From NCBI RefSeq assembly GCF_900114435.1, contig NZ_FOZK01000002.1, positions 124,001 to 188,000 on the forward strand: 64,000 nucleotides of DNA, given 5' to 3'. The translations under genes were made by a program, and so were the position numbers. The notes beneath the pieces are model-generated. The model made no database searches and was not told the origin of the DNA. It saw nothing but the letters and a program-made list of their open reading frames with translations. The first letter of the stretch is position 1. Every line of letters begins with the position of its first letter. Origin of the DNA: Halomicrobium zhouii (GTDB taxonomy: Archaea; Halobacteriota; Halobacteria; Halobacteriales; Haloarculaceae). Shown here piece by piece: positions 56,101 to 64,000 of the stretch.

Positions 56101-56348
56101 AGGAGACGGACGGTAGCGATACGACTGGTGGACCGGAAGTCGGCTCCGAAGACGATACATCGACACCAGTCGAAGACGTGCGCGGCGTACCCGCCGCGGC
56201 GACGGAGGCGTTGCACGCTGCAGGCTACGATCAACTCGACGACCTCCGGAGAGCGACCGACGACGAACTCACCGCGATAGACGGGATTTCAGCACAGCGC
56301 GTCACGATGATTCGAGCAGCAGTCGGTCGGCAGCAGGACGATTCGTGA
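53172..56348 (+). CDS. Large SF2 helicase with C-terminal helix-hairpin-helix
   Basis: A 1058-residue superfamily 2 helicase. A ~190-residue N-terminal domain of unknown type precedes the motor: motif I MATATGKT, motif II IFDEVHNYS, motif III AMTGSVTEQ, motif IV LVLTRSYREA, motif V NIARPGSGVN and motif VI VQRLGRLLRDAGGKE. A long acidic Ser/Asp/Glu linker, a conserved-looking helical block (~800-940) and another acidic linker follow. The last ~55 residues (GVPAAATEALHAAGYDQLDDLRRATDDELTAIDGISAQRVTMIRAAV) form paired helix-hairpin-helix motifs that bind DNA non-specifically. It resembles helicases of Dnd/Dpd restriction modules; the exact Dpd letter is not assigned. It lies 284 bases after queC, a gap in which I see no gene. 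Confidence 0.85.
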   Translation: MANSNNIDIDAIVSGKQAFKADLLSDFDKSQWPDRIDYVARKLTDGEYIVNPQAQNPRFLTGGADLDKAARDYYLRGIGALTGDISRSTALPDTFALGTLLVEFAGLQAGLEHVDRRDVPPGEILSRLITRNIQRQTRDQSAQLARQLRADAETPRELVAELTSVPEVAPVVEQALPDPDDADTLTTQLAELDLTTELWDHQLESLALWLHHDTNAYVDMATATGKTVLGLAAVAHAVDSGSLHPADQQRLSDIFDGDLPDPHRDRPNDVLIVTTDDLLGVQWARLFQDHCHTPAAFTQVRESGIRLPWGHIDIRSARNMEDVDPSDYRLAIFDEVHNYSTRGGWGDHLVSFIESSCPVLAMTGSVTEQLESLVQRADRSFPLVYRYTHQLALADGVIPDFEWTLSFTEVTDSDSLSQFRETASHFDDVVEYDAGTYHLENDALAEAAPELPNATVDEVAGDYVSGSALAAGLRDHGDDDIAPTKQLETLASGIGNRTIHRLNLDADLAAVVELAEQALSDGRPVLVLTRSYREAKEIWQELYDQHGDRVVRRLDADQDAAKQDSIIRSFDEAETDEKALIGPGKRIGQGNDIRSVEVGINIARPGSGVNTSLVQRLGRLLRDAGGKETVSFYHLVGVPPADATIEPDGESFVRTIAEFFGQVLEPDTDGILKQPSVSIEDDVASDIVTLEQLGAPNVRDDPRATAIETAYATAIDDHPDTPTVATDWFAAAFGDQTDPSRVTDASTGRVRREPDDDSGSGQQEPPEGASSSDDETDDSSTGPESGDGSDEVDESDDDETNLTVEDNPSPLAEHYDAFRSLGIIHRAIRESARTTFPETDPQQRWMDDARSIITEQGWGDQDTGYGRQQMERSPFKISEYREAYGTEDRITTFETVGTQTLSPAITALLDESLAELESWVVPVAPESGVPLPVLVESEAELAQARALLDEFPAEPPVTLEDASNDETTSGSSDESGEETDGSDTTGGPEVGSEDDTSTPVEDVRGVPAAATEALHAAGYDQLDDLRRATDDELTAIDGISAQRVTMIRAAVGRQQDDS

Positions 56349-56428
56349 CCCGCGAGAGGGTGATCATCCGGACTGCATCCCGGAGGCGAAGGACCTATCT
56401 GGGCCAATCGAGTACCGGTGTCTGATCT

Positions 56429-58435
56429 ATGGCAGACTTCCGGGTGACGTCAGTCGGCGACGACGGCTATGGCCGGCTTGGAGAACTCGACGTTCCCCAC
56501 GGACCGGTCGATACGCCGGCGCTCTTTCCCGTGGTCAGCCTTATCGGTGGCTCGACGACGAACTCGGGTGGCATCTGGTCCCGACTTCGCGAGAACCTCT
56601 TTGCGAACGACGAGCTGCAGGGGGTCATGTTCCAGGCGATGAGTTTCACGGACTTCGGCGTTTCTCCGAAGAACCTCAACGAACACTGGCGAACACAGCC
56701 GTTCCAGGAGTGGTACCCAGACCTCGATGCGCCGGTGTTCATCGACTCGGGGGGGTTCAAGCTGATGAACTCGAACACGTTCAGCGACGCCCCGACCGAA
56801 GGTGGCGACGAGAACGACTGGGGGCTCTACACCAACCCGGCGAGCATTCTTGGGCTCCAGCTCGATTTCGGTGCCGACATCATCGCGACGCTCGACTATC
56901 CGATTCCGCCAGACCTCAAAGAGGAAGAGAAGATGGAGCGGATGGAGCAGAGCATCGAGAGCGCCGTGGAGTGTCTGCGGATCATCGACGACCCATCCCT
57001 GTTGACCGCGGACAACAACGACAACGAGCGCGCGAGAGAACACCTCGAACGCCGCAAAGCCGAGGGGAACGAGCCCGGCGTGTACGTCGCCCTCCACGGC
57101 ACCGACTTCGAGACGGTCAGCTGGTACGTCGGGAACTTCATCGAGGCAGTGGACGAGGCTGGTCTCAACCACGCCTTCGAGGGATTCGCTCTCGGGTCGC
57201 TCGTCCCCCTCCGGAGCAGTATGGACGTACTGGTCAAACTCATCCAGGGGGCGAAAGCGGCGATCCCGGAGGCACGTGCGGACGAGATTGGACTGCACGT
57301 CTTCGGAATCGGTGGCAAGCAGGTCTCCCTGCTGGCGCTCCTCGGCGTCGACTCGTTCGACTGTTCGAGCCACGTTCAGGCTGCGAAGTACAGGAAGTAC
57401 GTCGTCCCCGGCGAGTGGGAGAACGTCGCGTTGGAGGACCTCCCGGCGTACATCGACGACGACGGCAACTTCCCCTGTGACATGCCCAACTGCACGCTCT
57501 GTGGCCCCGAGAGCGACGTCGCGAGTTACGAGGAGATGATGCACGTCCTGAACAGCGACATGGGCTACGACGAGCGCGAGGAGCGGAAAGCCAACGGCGA
57601 GTTCATCAAGAGCGACTACTACGCGCACCTGGCACGGCACAACTTCGAGGTGTACAACCAGGAACTGATGCGTGTGCGGGAGCAGATTCGGCAGGGAACG
57701 CTCCTGGACTACGTCGTCGAGGAGGCCAGGAAGGACGACGACATCAAAAAGGGTCTCAAGGAAGCGCAGTTGCACGACGACCGCGGACTGCAAGCAGACC
57801 TCGAGGAACGCGGTGCGTACGACCTCGTCGCGGGGATGGACCTCACGAGTGACCAGGCGAAGCTCTCGACGTTCGACGCCGGCGTCGACGAGGCGACCGA
57901 GAGTCGGACGATTTCGCTCAAACACAGTCCGCACGACTTCGACGTCCTGGCCCGCGAGTACGCACCACCGTCGGAGACAGACGTCCTCCTCGTCGTCCCG
58001 TGCAGTCAGCAAAAGCCCTACTCCGAATCGCGAACACACTCCGTGCTCTCGAAGAAATTAGGCGGACACCGGGAGAATACCCACAAGGTCACCGTCTCGG
58101 GGATGTACGGGCCCGTTCCGAAGGATTTCGAGGAGGAACAGCCGGTCCTCGAGTACGAGTACGTGCTCGCGAAAGAGGATGATGCCCAGATGGAACTCGT
58201 CACCGACCGACTCGTCGAGTTCCTCGACCGTTACGGCGACCAGTTCGACGAAATCGTCGGGTACGTGACGAGCAAGACCTATCGTGAAGTCATCGAAACT
58301 GCGTTCGACACGTACGGCCGCGGGACCGTCTTCCCCCGTGACCCCGAAGCGCTCCAGCTGACGGAGTTTTTCCGTTCGAGCAATATGCAGGAACTTCGTG
58401 AACACCTGGACCACGAACTCGCGACTGGGTCCTGA
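56429..58435 (+). CDS. dpdA: DpdA-type transglycosylase with an ArcS-like C-terminal domain
   Basis: A 668-residue protein predicted to exchange guanine for preQ0 in DNA. The N-terminal transglycosylase barrel keeps the general base D106 (FIDSGGFKLM), FALGSLVP (253-260) and nucleophile D311 (SFDCSSH). A cysteine cluster (C350, C355, C358) with H400/H404 resembles the tRNA-guanine transglycosylase zinc site, followed by HNFEVYNQELMRVREQI. The C-terminal half contains P524-C525-x3-K529-P530-Y531-x2-S534-x2-H537, the signature of archaeosine synthase ArcS. Known ArcS proteins have a degenerate transglycosylase domain; here both halves look intact. No PUA domain is visible at the end, consistent with a non-tRNA target. 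It lies 80 bases after the helicase gene. Confidence 0.85.
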   Translation: MADFRVTSVGDDGYGRLGELDVPHGPVDTPALFPVVSLIGGSTTNSGGIWSRLRENLFANDELQGVMFQAMSFTDFGVSPKNLNEHWRTQPFQEWYPDLDAPVFIDSGGFKLMNSNTFSDAPTEGGDENDWGLYTNPASILGLQLDFGADIIATLDYPIPPDLKEEEKMERMEQSIESAVECLRIIDDPSLLTADNNDNERAREHLERRKAEGNEPGVYVALHGTDFETVSWYVGNFIEAVDEAGLNHAFEGFALGSLVPLRSSMDVLVKLIQGAKAAIPEARADEIGLHVFGIGGKQVSLLALLGVDSFDCSSHVQAAKYRKYVVPGEWENVALEDLPAYIDDDGNFPCDMPNCTLCGPESDVASYEEMMHVLNSDMGYDEREERKANGEFIKSDYYAHLARHNFEVYNQELMRVREQIRQGTLLDYVVEEARKDDDIKKGLKEAQLHDDRGLQADLEERGAYDLVAGMDLTSDQAKLSTFDAGVDEATESRTISLKHSPHDFDVLAREYAPPSETDVLLVVPCSQQKPYSESRTHSVLSKKLGGHRENTHKVTVSGMYGPVPKDFEEEQPVLEYEYVLAKEDDAQMELVTDRLVEFLDRYGDQFDEIVGYVTSKTYREVIETAFDTYGRGTVFPRDPEALQLTEFFRSSNMQELREHLDHELATGS

Positions 58436-58692
58436 GAACCAGGTGTTAATTCTGTCGACGAGTTTCGTCGTTTCTGCAGACGGTTTACAATTTAAGTAGG
58501 TGAGGCGTCCTCAAGTGAGTGAGAGTTGCCCCACGGCTGTTCTCAGATACCAATGTTGGCTGTGGAACCACGAGGGACGATCGACCGGCCAGTCTGTTTC
58601 AGACGGATCTCCCGGTTCAGCACGCCGCCGCTGTGCCGGCCACGAGAACTAACTACCGGGGCAGTAGTACCATTTTCAACTCACCAAGCACG

Positions 58693-61600
58693 ATGAACAC
58701 ACCAAGGGACCGGCTCGACAGGGCCGTCGACAGAGCGGCCGAAGTAACGTGGTGGAACCGGAATCTGACGAAGCTCACGGACGTCGACGGGATCGCGAAC
58801 TCCCAGTCGTTCGTCGAAGACGACCTCGTCGAACGAAAGGGCCCGTACGTGGAGTACGTCGACGCCCCGGCGTTCCACGACCAGACTGCAGCCGAGTTCC
58901 TCTCCGATCTCGGCTATCATCAGGACATCGTCGCGGCGATCACGGCGAAGCTGTTCGGTGGCGACACCGACGGCTCGCTCTACCAGCACCAGGCCGAGAC
59001 GATCGCGACGATCGACGCCAACGACGACGACAACATCCTCGCCGTGCCGACGGCGACGGGGAAGACGGAGTCGTTCTTCCTGCCGATCCTCGACCACTGT
59101 CTGTCGACCGACGAGGAAGGGCTGAAGGCGATCGTCCTGTACCCGATGAAGACGCTCGGCGTCGACCAGCTCAACCGGTTCGTCTCGTATCTCGACGAGA
59201 TCAACCGCCGACGCGATCCGGAAGACCGGATCACGATCGGTATCTGGGACTCCGACACGCCCTCGCGGGTCGGGACGCGCGACCACGAAATCGAAGTCGG
59301 GTCGTACGTCCGGGGACTCGAGTGTCCACGCGAGGACGACAAGCTGAAAGTCCTCGGCGAGATGAACGTCGGGACCGACGACCACTCGTACCCGTGGCTT
59401 CGCGTGACTCGCGAGAGTATCCGCCAGGGTGTCGACATCCTCCTGACCGGGCCGGAGGCGCTGGACTACATGTTCGTCAGCGACAACCAGGAGACCCGGG
59501 GTATTCTGGGTGAACAGCCCGGAGACGTACCACTCAAGCACGTCGTCTTCGACGAGGCCCACGTCTGGAGTGGTATCCAGGGCGCAGCGGTTTCGCTGCT
59601 CTCCCAGCGTCTCAAGGCCTACTACGCGGACCGGGACCCACAGATCACGATGGTTTCCGCGACCGTCGACAATCCGACGGAACTGGCTGCGGACCTGACG
59701 GGGGCTGACGAGACAGCTATCAACACCGTCGAGTTCCGGGCGCGAGAGTTCGCGGCCCAGGGGACGCCCGACTTCGAGCGGCTGGCGCCGTGTACCATCG
59801 ACGACCTCGTGACGACGCTCGCGCTCGTGCACGTCCTCGACGTCGACGCGGGAACGCTCTCGACGGAGTATGGCCTTGGAAATGCGGTGGAGACACTACA
59901 GACCGTGGGGCTGCTCACCCGGTCGTCGCCGCTATCACTGGGGAACGCGGCCGGCGACTGGGTGACAGGACCGATCGACCAGGCAGTGGCCCGGGCGACG
60001 GATTCGGACCCCGAGCGGTTCCCCGACGCCGAAGCCGTCGTCACGACAGACCGTGGCCAGACGCGCGTCGTCGACGCGGTGGTCGAAGCCAGTGGAATCC
60101 AGTCCGGCTGGTTCGAGTACGCCATGGCCAACGTCCCGGAGGTGGCCCGGTTCGCCGACTGGTTCGACGAGGAGACGACGGGCGTCGTGGGGTTCAAACA
60201 CTACGACGCCCTCGTCGACCAGGTCGCCGAAACTGGCGTCGACGACCCGGAAGGAGTGCTCCAGTCTGTACTGGCGTTCGGCCGCCTCGCGGGCGTCGTC
60301 ACCGAGAAGTACCACACCTTCCTCAAGCCGCCGTACAAGGTGTACTGGTGTCGCGACTGCGAGCGAGTGGCGCGGGACAGCCGGTGTCCCGACTGCGGTA
60401 GTGACCTGCTGGAGATGCAGTTCTGTCGACGGTGCCACCAGCCGTACGTCGAAATCGGGGCTGACGGGACTGTCGGAGACGGTGGCGTCTCTGGGCGCGA
60501 CGCGTCGGCGGACTCGTCGTTCATCCCGGTCGGTGCTGACGCGAGTGGCGTCCCGTCGGGAGGTGACCGGTGTCCGGGCTGCAAGGGAACTCCCCAGCTC
60601 TCCGACGTCGGCGTCCCGACGCCGTCGTTGCTCTCGTACATGTTGACCGAGCTCTGCCGGGTCTCTCCGTCGAAGAAGACCCTGGTGTTCTCCGATTCGC
60701 GGAGTACGGCGGAGTCGGTCGGCGACCGAATCATCGACACGGAGTACGGGCTGATGGCCGAGACGCTCTACGTCGACGAACTCATCGACAGGGGCGGGCG
60801 GGCGGACAACTACGACCTCTTCCGAGCCGTCTCCGACCGACTCCGCGAAGAGTACTGGGACCCGCTCATCCAGAACGACGTCAACGAGGACGGGACGGCC
60901 TACAACTTCCTCCGGACGTTGCTCGACGACATCGAGGCCCACGCCATGCTGTCCAACTGTGATCACCTGCTGGACAGCGCCCTCGTCACGGCCGCGCCGG
61001 TGTACGAAACAGAGAATCTAGAAGCACTGCAGGTCGGTCACGCCCTGTACAAGCTGTTCGCGGGATCGTCGGCTCCTTCCTTCTCCAAGCAGCGGATGCA
61101 GTTCGCTGGCCTGACACGCGAAAAGGCCCTCGACCGGCTGGACTCTCGACTGGGCTACGACCGCTCGCTGATAGACCGGCATCTCGATTCGCAGCTGCGG
61201 ACGTTGCTCGACGTCGGTGTCATCAGCGAACTGTCCTGGGACGAAGCCAGAGAGACCATCCAGTCGTCGTCGCAGTCCGAGGCCGTCAAACACGAGGTGT
61301 TCGACTTCATCGAGGCGGCCAGAGAGGAAGTCGTCGAGCGCGATCTGACTCCCGAGCCGGAGAGCGGTGTGTACACGCGCACGCCCAAGCGCGACGATAG
61401 TGACCTCGTCTTGCTACCACAGGCGGCGTTCTGTGCGGGGTGTTACCGTTCGTATCCCGTTACTGCCGATGGCGACGCTCCGACGACGTGTCTCCACTGC
61501 GACGCGGCGCTGGAAACGTATCAGCGGTTCCGTGAATCCGACGAGGGATTCGTCGCCGATCCGGGATACGCGACCGCCGCCAGCGACTGGGAATACGCGG

Positions 61601-63477
61601 TCGATCACTGGGCCTACGACATCACCCGGTTCATCCGGGATGGGGCGATTCCGGAGTACATCTCCGTCGGGATCCACAAAGGAAACATTCCGCATACCCT
61701 CCGCGGAGCGATCGAGGAAGGGTTCCGGAAGGACGACCCGGACGTGAACATCGTCAGCGCGACGCCGACCATGGAACTCGGCGTCGACATCGGCACACTG
61801 GACACGGTCGCCCAGGTGGGGATCCCACCGACGCTGACGAACTACGTCCAGCGGAGCGGGCGAACGGGACGAACCCGGGGAAGTTCCTCACTCGTGGTCA
61901 CGGCCATCCGTGGCAATCATCCGGTCGATAGCCACTACTACGGGAATCTGGAGACGTTCCTCGGTGAGTTCGAACCGGTCCGGGTCCCGGATCCCTACGA
62001 GTTCGACGAGCTCCTCGCCAGCCACGTGGTCACGGAGACGTTCGCCTACCTCGCCCGGAACCCCCACGAGAGTAACGTCTTCCAGAAGATGTACCGCATC
62101 GACGAGCGCAAGGAGAATCTGGTCAACTTCATCAACTCGGTGACCAACCAGCTCGACATCCTCCGTGAGTTCATGCTCGACGAGCGGCGCGATGCCGTCG
62201 TTCGGCATATCGAGGACATCTTCGGCGAACGCGGCGTCGAACTGTTCGAGCAGGTGTTCGAGGGCGACGGCCCGCTCTCCCTCGACGACCGGATGGACAA
62301 GACGTTCTCGAAGCTGACCAGTATGTCCGGGGAGGGGGAGATGAACAAGTCGTTCACCGAGCAGAACGGCCGTCTGGACGGCTGGCTCAGCCGCCTCGGC
62401 TACCTGGCCAACTACCGGTCGTTCGGCCAGCAGTTCCCCGTCCGGTTCACCGGGGCCAACGACGGCATCCAGTTCGAAGGGTCGGGCCGGCTGTACGATA
62501 TGTTCCCCGGCGAGGAGAACGACCTCGGATCGGTGCTCACGCTCCACGGGACGGACTACATCGTCGACGACGTCCACGGGACCGAGACGCCGTTGACGAC
62601 CGTCACCGTCTGTGCGAACGACGAGTGCGAACGGCCTTTCCAGAGCTACGACGCCGACGGTACGACCTGTCCCCACTGCGAGGAGGAGATGGTCGAAACA
62701 CCTGTCCACGGCGTGAGCTCCGTCGAGTGCAAGGCTGCCAAAGGAGGCCAGAAAGGCTACACCACACGCGGGCTCCGGTCGACGTTCATCGAGGAACCGA
62801 CCGACGATGCAGCAATCAGGGTGGACGAGCGCCGGTCGGTCTTCGGGCTTGACGCGCGCCTCACCTACGGACAGCTCGAGGTGACCGACTTCGTCTACGC
62901 CTTCGAGCGGTGGCACACCAGGGGAAGCGACAAGGAAATTCTCCGATCTGAGGCCGTCATCGAGCGTGACGAGGCCGGCGGGTCGACAGGCAGTTCCTGG
63001 CAGGAACGCATGGCGGACGTCGAGGAGGAGATCTACCGCCCGGTGGGCCAGCAGTACTTCACGCAGGGGCTGACGATGCGTTTCGACGAAGCAGCCGTCC
63101 GAGAGCGCTACCAGGCCCTGGCTCACGATACCGTCTCCTGGCCCCAGGCGCTCGTCAGCCTCGAACAGGCCATGGAGAAGGCAATCGCCATCGTCGCCGA
63201 GTGCGACCGCGACGACTTCCGCGTGAAGGCGACGACCACGGGAACGGACGTCGTCGTGCACGTCGTCGACTCACGCCAGGGCGGCAACGGCATCACGTGG
63301 CAGGTCCTGGACCGACTCCAGGCCGTCGAACGCCGTGTCCGGGAGGTCGCCGACTGCGACCGGTGTAGCGATTACTGCGACGAGTGCCTCCTCCTGGCCC
63401 GGACGCCCGCGTACTACCTCGACAACGACCTGCTCGACAGGCGGACGCTGAGCGCCGTCGTCGGGGGCAGCCAGTGA
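58693..63477 (+). CDS. Giant DEAD/DEAH helicase with zinc clusters and DUF1998-type C-terminus
   Basis: A 1594-residue SF2 helicase. Motif I is PTATGKTES, motif II VFDEAHVWSG, motif III VSATVDNP, motif V TPTMELGVDIGTLD and motif VI NYVQRSGRTGRTRG. Between the RecA-like lobes are cysteine clusters (CRDCERVARDSRCPDC, FCRRCHQ, RCPGCKG, FCAGCYRS...CLHCD). Another zinc ribbon (CANDECE...CPHCEEE) precedes a C-terminal DUF1998/MZB-like region ending in DSRQGGNGITW and CDRCSDYCDECLLL. The architecture is that of DISARM DrmA/B- and DpdJ-like defence helicases. The frame is open 58 codons upstream to a GTG at 58519 near a TATA-like TTTAAGTA, but that extension lacks acidic residues, so 58693 is preferred. 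Confidence 0.87.
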   Translation: MNTPRDRLDRAVDRAAEVTWWNRNLTKLTDVDGIANSQSFVEDDLVERKGPYVEYVDAPAFHDQTAAEFLSDLGYHQDIVAAITAKLFGGDTDGSLYQHQAETIATIDANDDDNILAVPTATGKTESFFLPILDHCLSTDEEGLKAIVLYPMKTLGVDQLNRFVSYLDEINRRRDPEDRITIGIWDSDTPSRVGTRDHEIEVGSYVRGLECPREDDKLKVLGEMNVGTDDHSYPWLRVTRESIRQGVDILLTGPEALDYMFVSDNQETRGILGEQPGDVPLKHVVFDEAHVWSGIQGAAVSLLSQRLKAYYADRDPQITMVSATVDNPTELAADLTGADETAINTVEFRAREFAAQGTPDFERLAPCTIDDLVTTLALVHVLDVDAGTLSTEYGLGNAVETLQTVGLLTRSSPLSLGNAAGDWVTGPIDQAVARATDSDPERFPDAEAVVTTDRGQTRVVDAVVEASGIQSGWFEYAMANVPEVARFADWFDEETTGVVGFKHYDALVDQVAETGVDDPEGVLQSVLAFGRLAGVVTEKYHTFLKPPYKVYWCRDCERVARDSRCPDCGSDLLEMQFCRRCHQPYVEIGADGTVGDGGVSGRDASADSSFIPVGADASGVPSGGDRCPGCKGTPQLSDVGVPTPSLLSYMLTELCRVSPSKKTLVFSDSRSTAESVGDRIIDTEYGLMAETLYVDELIDRGGRADNYDLFRAVSDRLREEYWDPLIQNDVNEDGTAYNFLRTLLDDIEAHAMLSNCDHLLDSALVTAAPVYETENLEALQVGHALYKLFAGSSAPSFSKQRMQFAGLTREKALDRLDSRLGYDRSLIDRHLDSQLRTLLDVGVISELSWDEARETIQSSSQSEAVKHEVFDFIEAAREEVVERDLTPEPESGVYTRTPKRDDSDLVLLPQAAFCAGCYRSYPVTADGDAPTTCLHCDAALETYQRFRESDEGFVADPGYATAASDWEYAVDHWAYDITRFIRDGAIPEYISVGIHKGNIPHTLRGAIEEGFRKDDPDVNIVSATPTMELGVDIGTLDTVAQVGIPPTLTNYVQRSGRTGRTRGSSSLVVTAIRGNHPVDSHYYGNLETFLGEFEPVRVPDPYEFDELLASHVVTETFAYLARNPHESNVFQKMYRIDERKENLVNFINSVTNQLDILREFMLDERRDAVVRHIEDIFGERGVELFEQVFEGDGPLSLDDRMDKTFSKLTSMSGEGEMNKSFTEQNGRLDGWLSRLGYLANYRSFGQQFPVRFTGANDGIQFEGSGRLYDMFPGEENDLGSVLTLHGTDYIVDDVHGTETPLTTVTVCANDECERPFQSYDADGTTCPHCEEEMVETPVHGVSSVECKAAKGGQKGYTTRGLRSTFIEEPTDDAAIRVDERRSVFGLDARLTYGQLEVTDFVYAFERWHTRGSDKEILRSEAVIERDEAGGSTGSSWQERMADVEEEIYRPVGQQYFTQGLTMRFDEAAVRERYQALAHDTVSWPQALVSLEQAMEKAIAIVAECDRDDFRVKATTTGTDVVVHVVDSRQGGNGITWQVLDRLQAVERRVREVADCDRCSDYCDECLLLARTPAYYLDNDLLDRRTLSAVVGGSQ

Positions 63478-64000
63478 TTCGCGACCAGCTCCTCAACGAG
63501 GTCCAGGACGCCGCCATCGCGTGCCTGTACGACCCGAGAGAGAACTCGCGCTGGGGACTGCTCCGCGGGCTGCCAGCCCTCCACTACCTCGGCGTGGACG
63601 ATTTCACCTACCCCACGTCGTGGTGCCAGTTCGGGCGCGGGGGCCGCCACCACGAACTCGACTACGACTACCACGTCGTCAGCAACGGCCTCGACATCCC
63701 CGACGACAATCCCGACTTCGGCGTCGTCACCAACCGGCACTACGAACACGAGACGCCGTACACGATCAAGTACCTCATCAACCGGTATTCGACGACCGAT
63801 TCGATACTGTTCGTGCTCACGGACGACCGCCGGTTCCAGCCACAGGACTCGCTTCGACCGCTGTTCCAGGAACCGTTCGTCGATATGCTCGGCACCTACG
63901 CGTCCGTGTACGAGACGTTCGAGTCGGCATACGAAGACGCCGGGTGGCGGTTCCCGCTCTCCGACACGAAGAACGTCTTCGTGCAGGACAACGCTTCACT
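63474..64000 (+). CDS. Unknown protein coupled to the giant helicase (partial)
   Basis: A GTG start overlaps the helicase stop by four bases, and the frame stays open for 175 codons to the end of the window. The visible part begins MIRDQLLNEVQDAAIACLYD and contains WCQFGRGGRHHELDYDYHVVSNGL, PYTIKYLINRYSTTDSILFVLTDDRRF and DMLGTYASVYETFESAY. It is mixed alpha/beta with many Asp and aromatic residues. No motif or family is recognised. Tight translational coupling makes it a probable component of the helicase-containing defence system. The 3' end is missing. Confidence 0.8.
   Translation, partial: MIRDQLLNEVQDAAIACLYDPRENSRWGLLRGLPALHYLGVDDFTYPTSWCQFGRGGRHHELDYDYHVVSNGLDIPDDNPDFGVVTNRHYEHETPYTIKYLINRYSTTDSILFVLTDDRRFQPQDSLRPLFQEPFVDMLGTYASVYETFESAYEDAGWRFPLSDTKNVFVQDNAS

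Noticed and set aside
58519-58692. N-terminal extension of the giant helicase from a GTG at 58519
   Set aside because: A TATA-like box makes the GTG tempting, but the 58 added residues have few acidic residues and no helicase-family similarity. 58693 was kept as the start.

Overview
The window is chromosomal DNA of a halophilic archaeon (class Halobacteria). The evidence is a high-GC sequence coding for very acidic proteins, TATA-type promoters placed about 27 bases before the start codon (mostly leaderless mRNAs), a fused CoxA-CoxC oxidase, a group II chaperonin, DUF7260 and HVO_A0114-type proteins, a GH42 beta-galactosidase and a Gfo6-type xylose dehydrogenase. The genus cannot be fixed from the sequence alone.

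Region 1 (1-13.6 kb), housekeeping: a cytochrome oxidase operon (coxB, fused coxAC, subunit IV, a 34-residue ORF, a membrane protein), a phosphotriesterase-family hydrolase, an ABC exporter, a tandem DUF192 protein, tRNA-Val(UAC) trailed by degenerate T-arm copies, a ComEC-like metallo-hydrolase with a DUF3006 partner, and topoisomerase I. A 764-base gene-free stretch follows.

Region 2 (14.4-35.6 kb), mostly sugar metabolism: a flavin-dependent halogenase-like oxidoreductase, GH42 beta-galactosidase, a divergent thermosome paralogue, a complete sugar ABC importer (binding protein, two permeases, ATPase), a Gfo6-like xylose dehydrogenase, an HTH regulator, GH43 beta-xylosidase, an alpha/beta hydrolase with a 24-bp minisatellite, and GH95 alpha-fucosidase. 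Together these suggest intracellular use of fucosylated or galactosylated xylose-containing oligosaccharides such as xyloglucan fragments (inference).

Region 3 (35.7-64 kb, running off the end), a defence island. It begins with a TumE/TumA-like toxin-antitoxin pair and an AddAB-like helicase-nuclease pair. Then comes a minus-strand module resembling the restriction half of DNA phosphorothioation (Dnd) systems: a helicase, a 51-residue protein, a DndD-like SMC ATPase, a Dnd-associated-4-like protein and an internally duplicated protein. No DndA or DndC is visible. On the plus strand are an unknown winged-helix-like protein, a tight preQ0 operon (queD-queE-folE-queC), a 1058-residue SF2 helicase with a C-terminal helix-hairpin-helix, a DpdA-type transglycosylase, a ~1590-residue DUF1998-type helicase, and a translationally coupled gene cut by the window end.

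Most notable: the DpdA-like protein (56429-58435) keeps the transglycosylase catalytic aspartates and cysteine cluster, and also carries the complete ArcS signature PC-x3-KPY-x2-S-x2-H in its C-terminal part, with no obvious RNA-binding PUA domain after it. My interpretation is a haloarchaeal 7-deazaguanine DNA modification and restriction system, possibly making an archaeosine-type base in DNA, coupled to a Dnd-like effector module.
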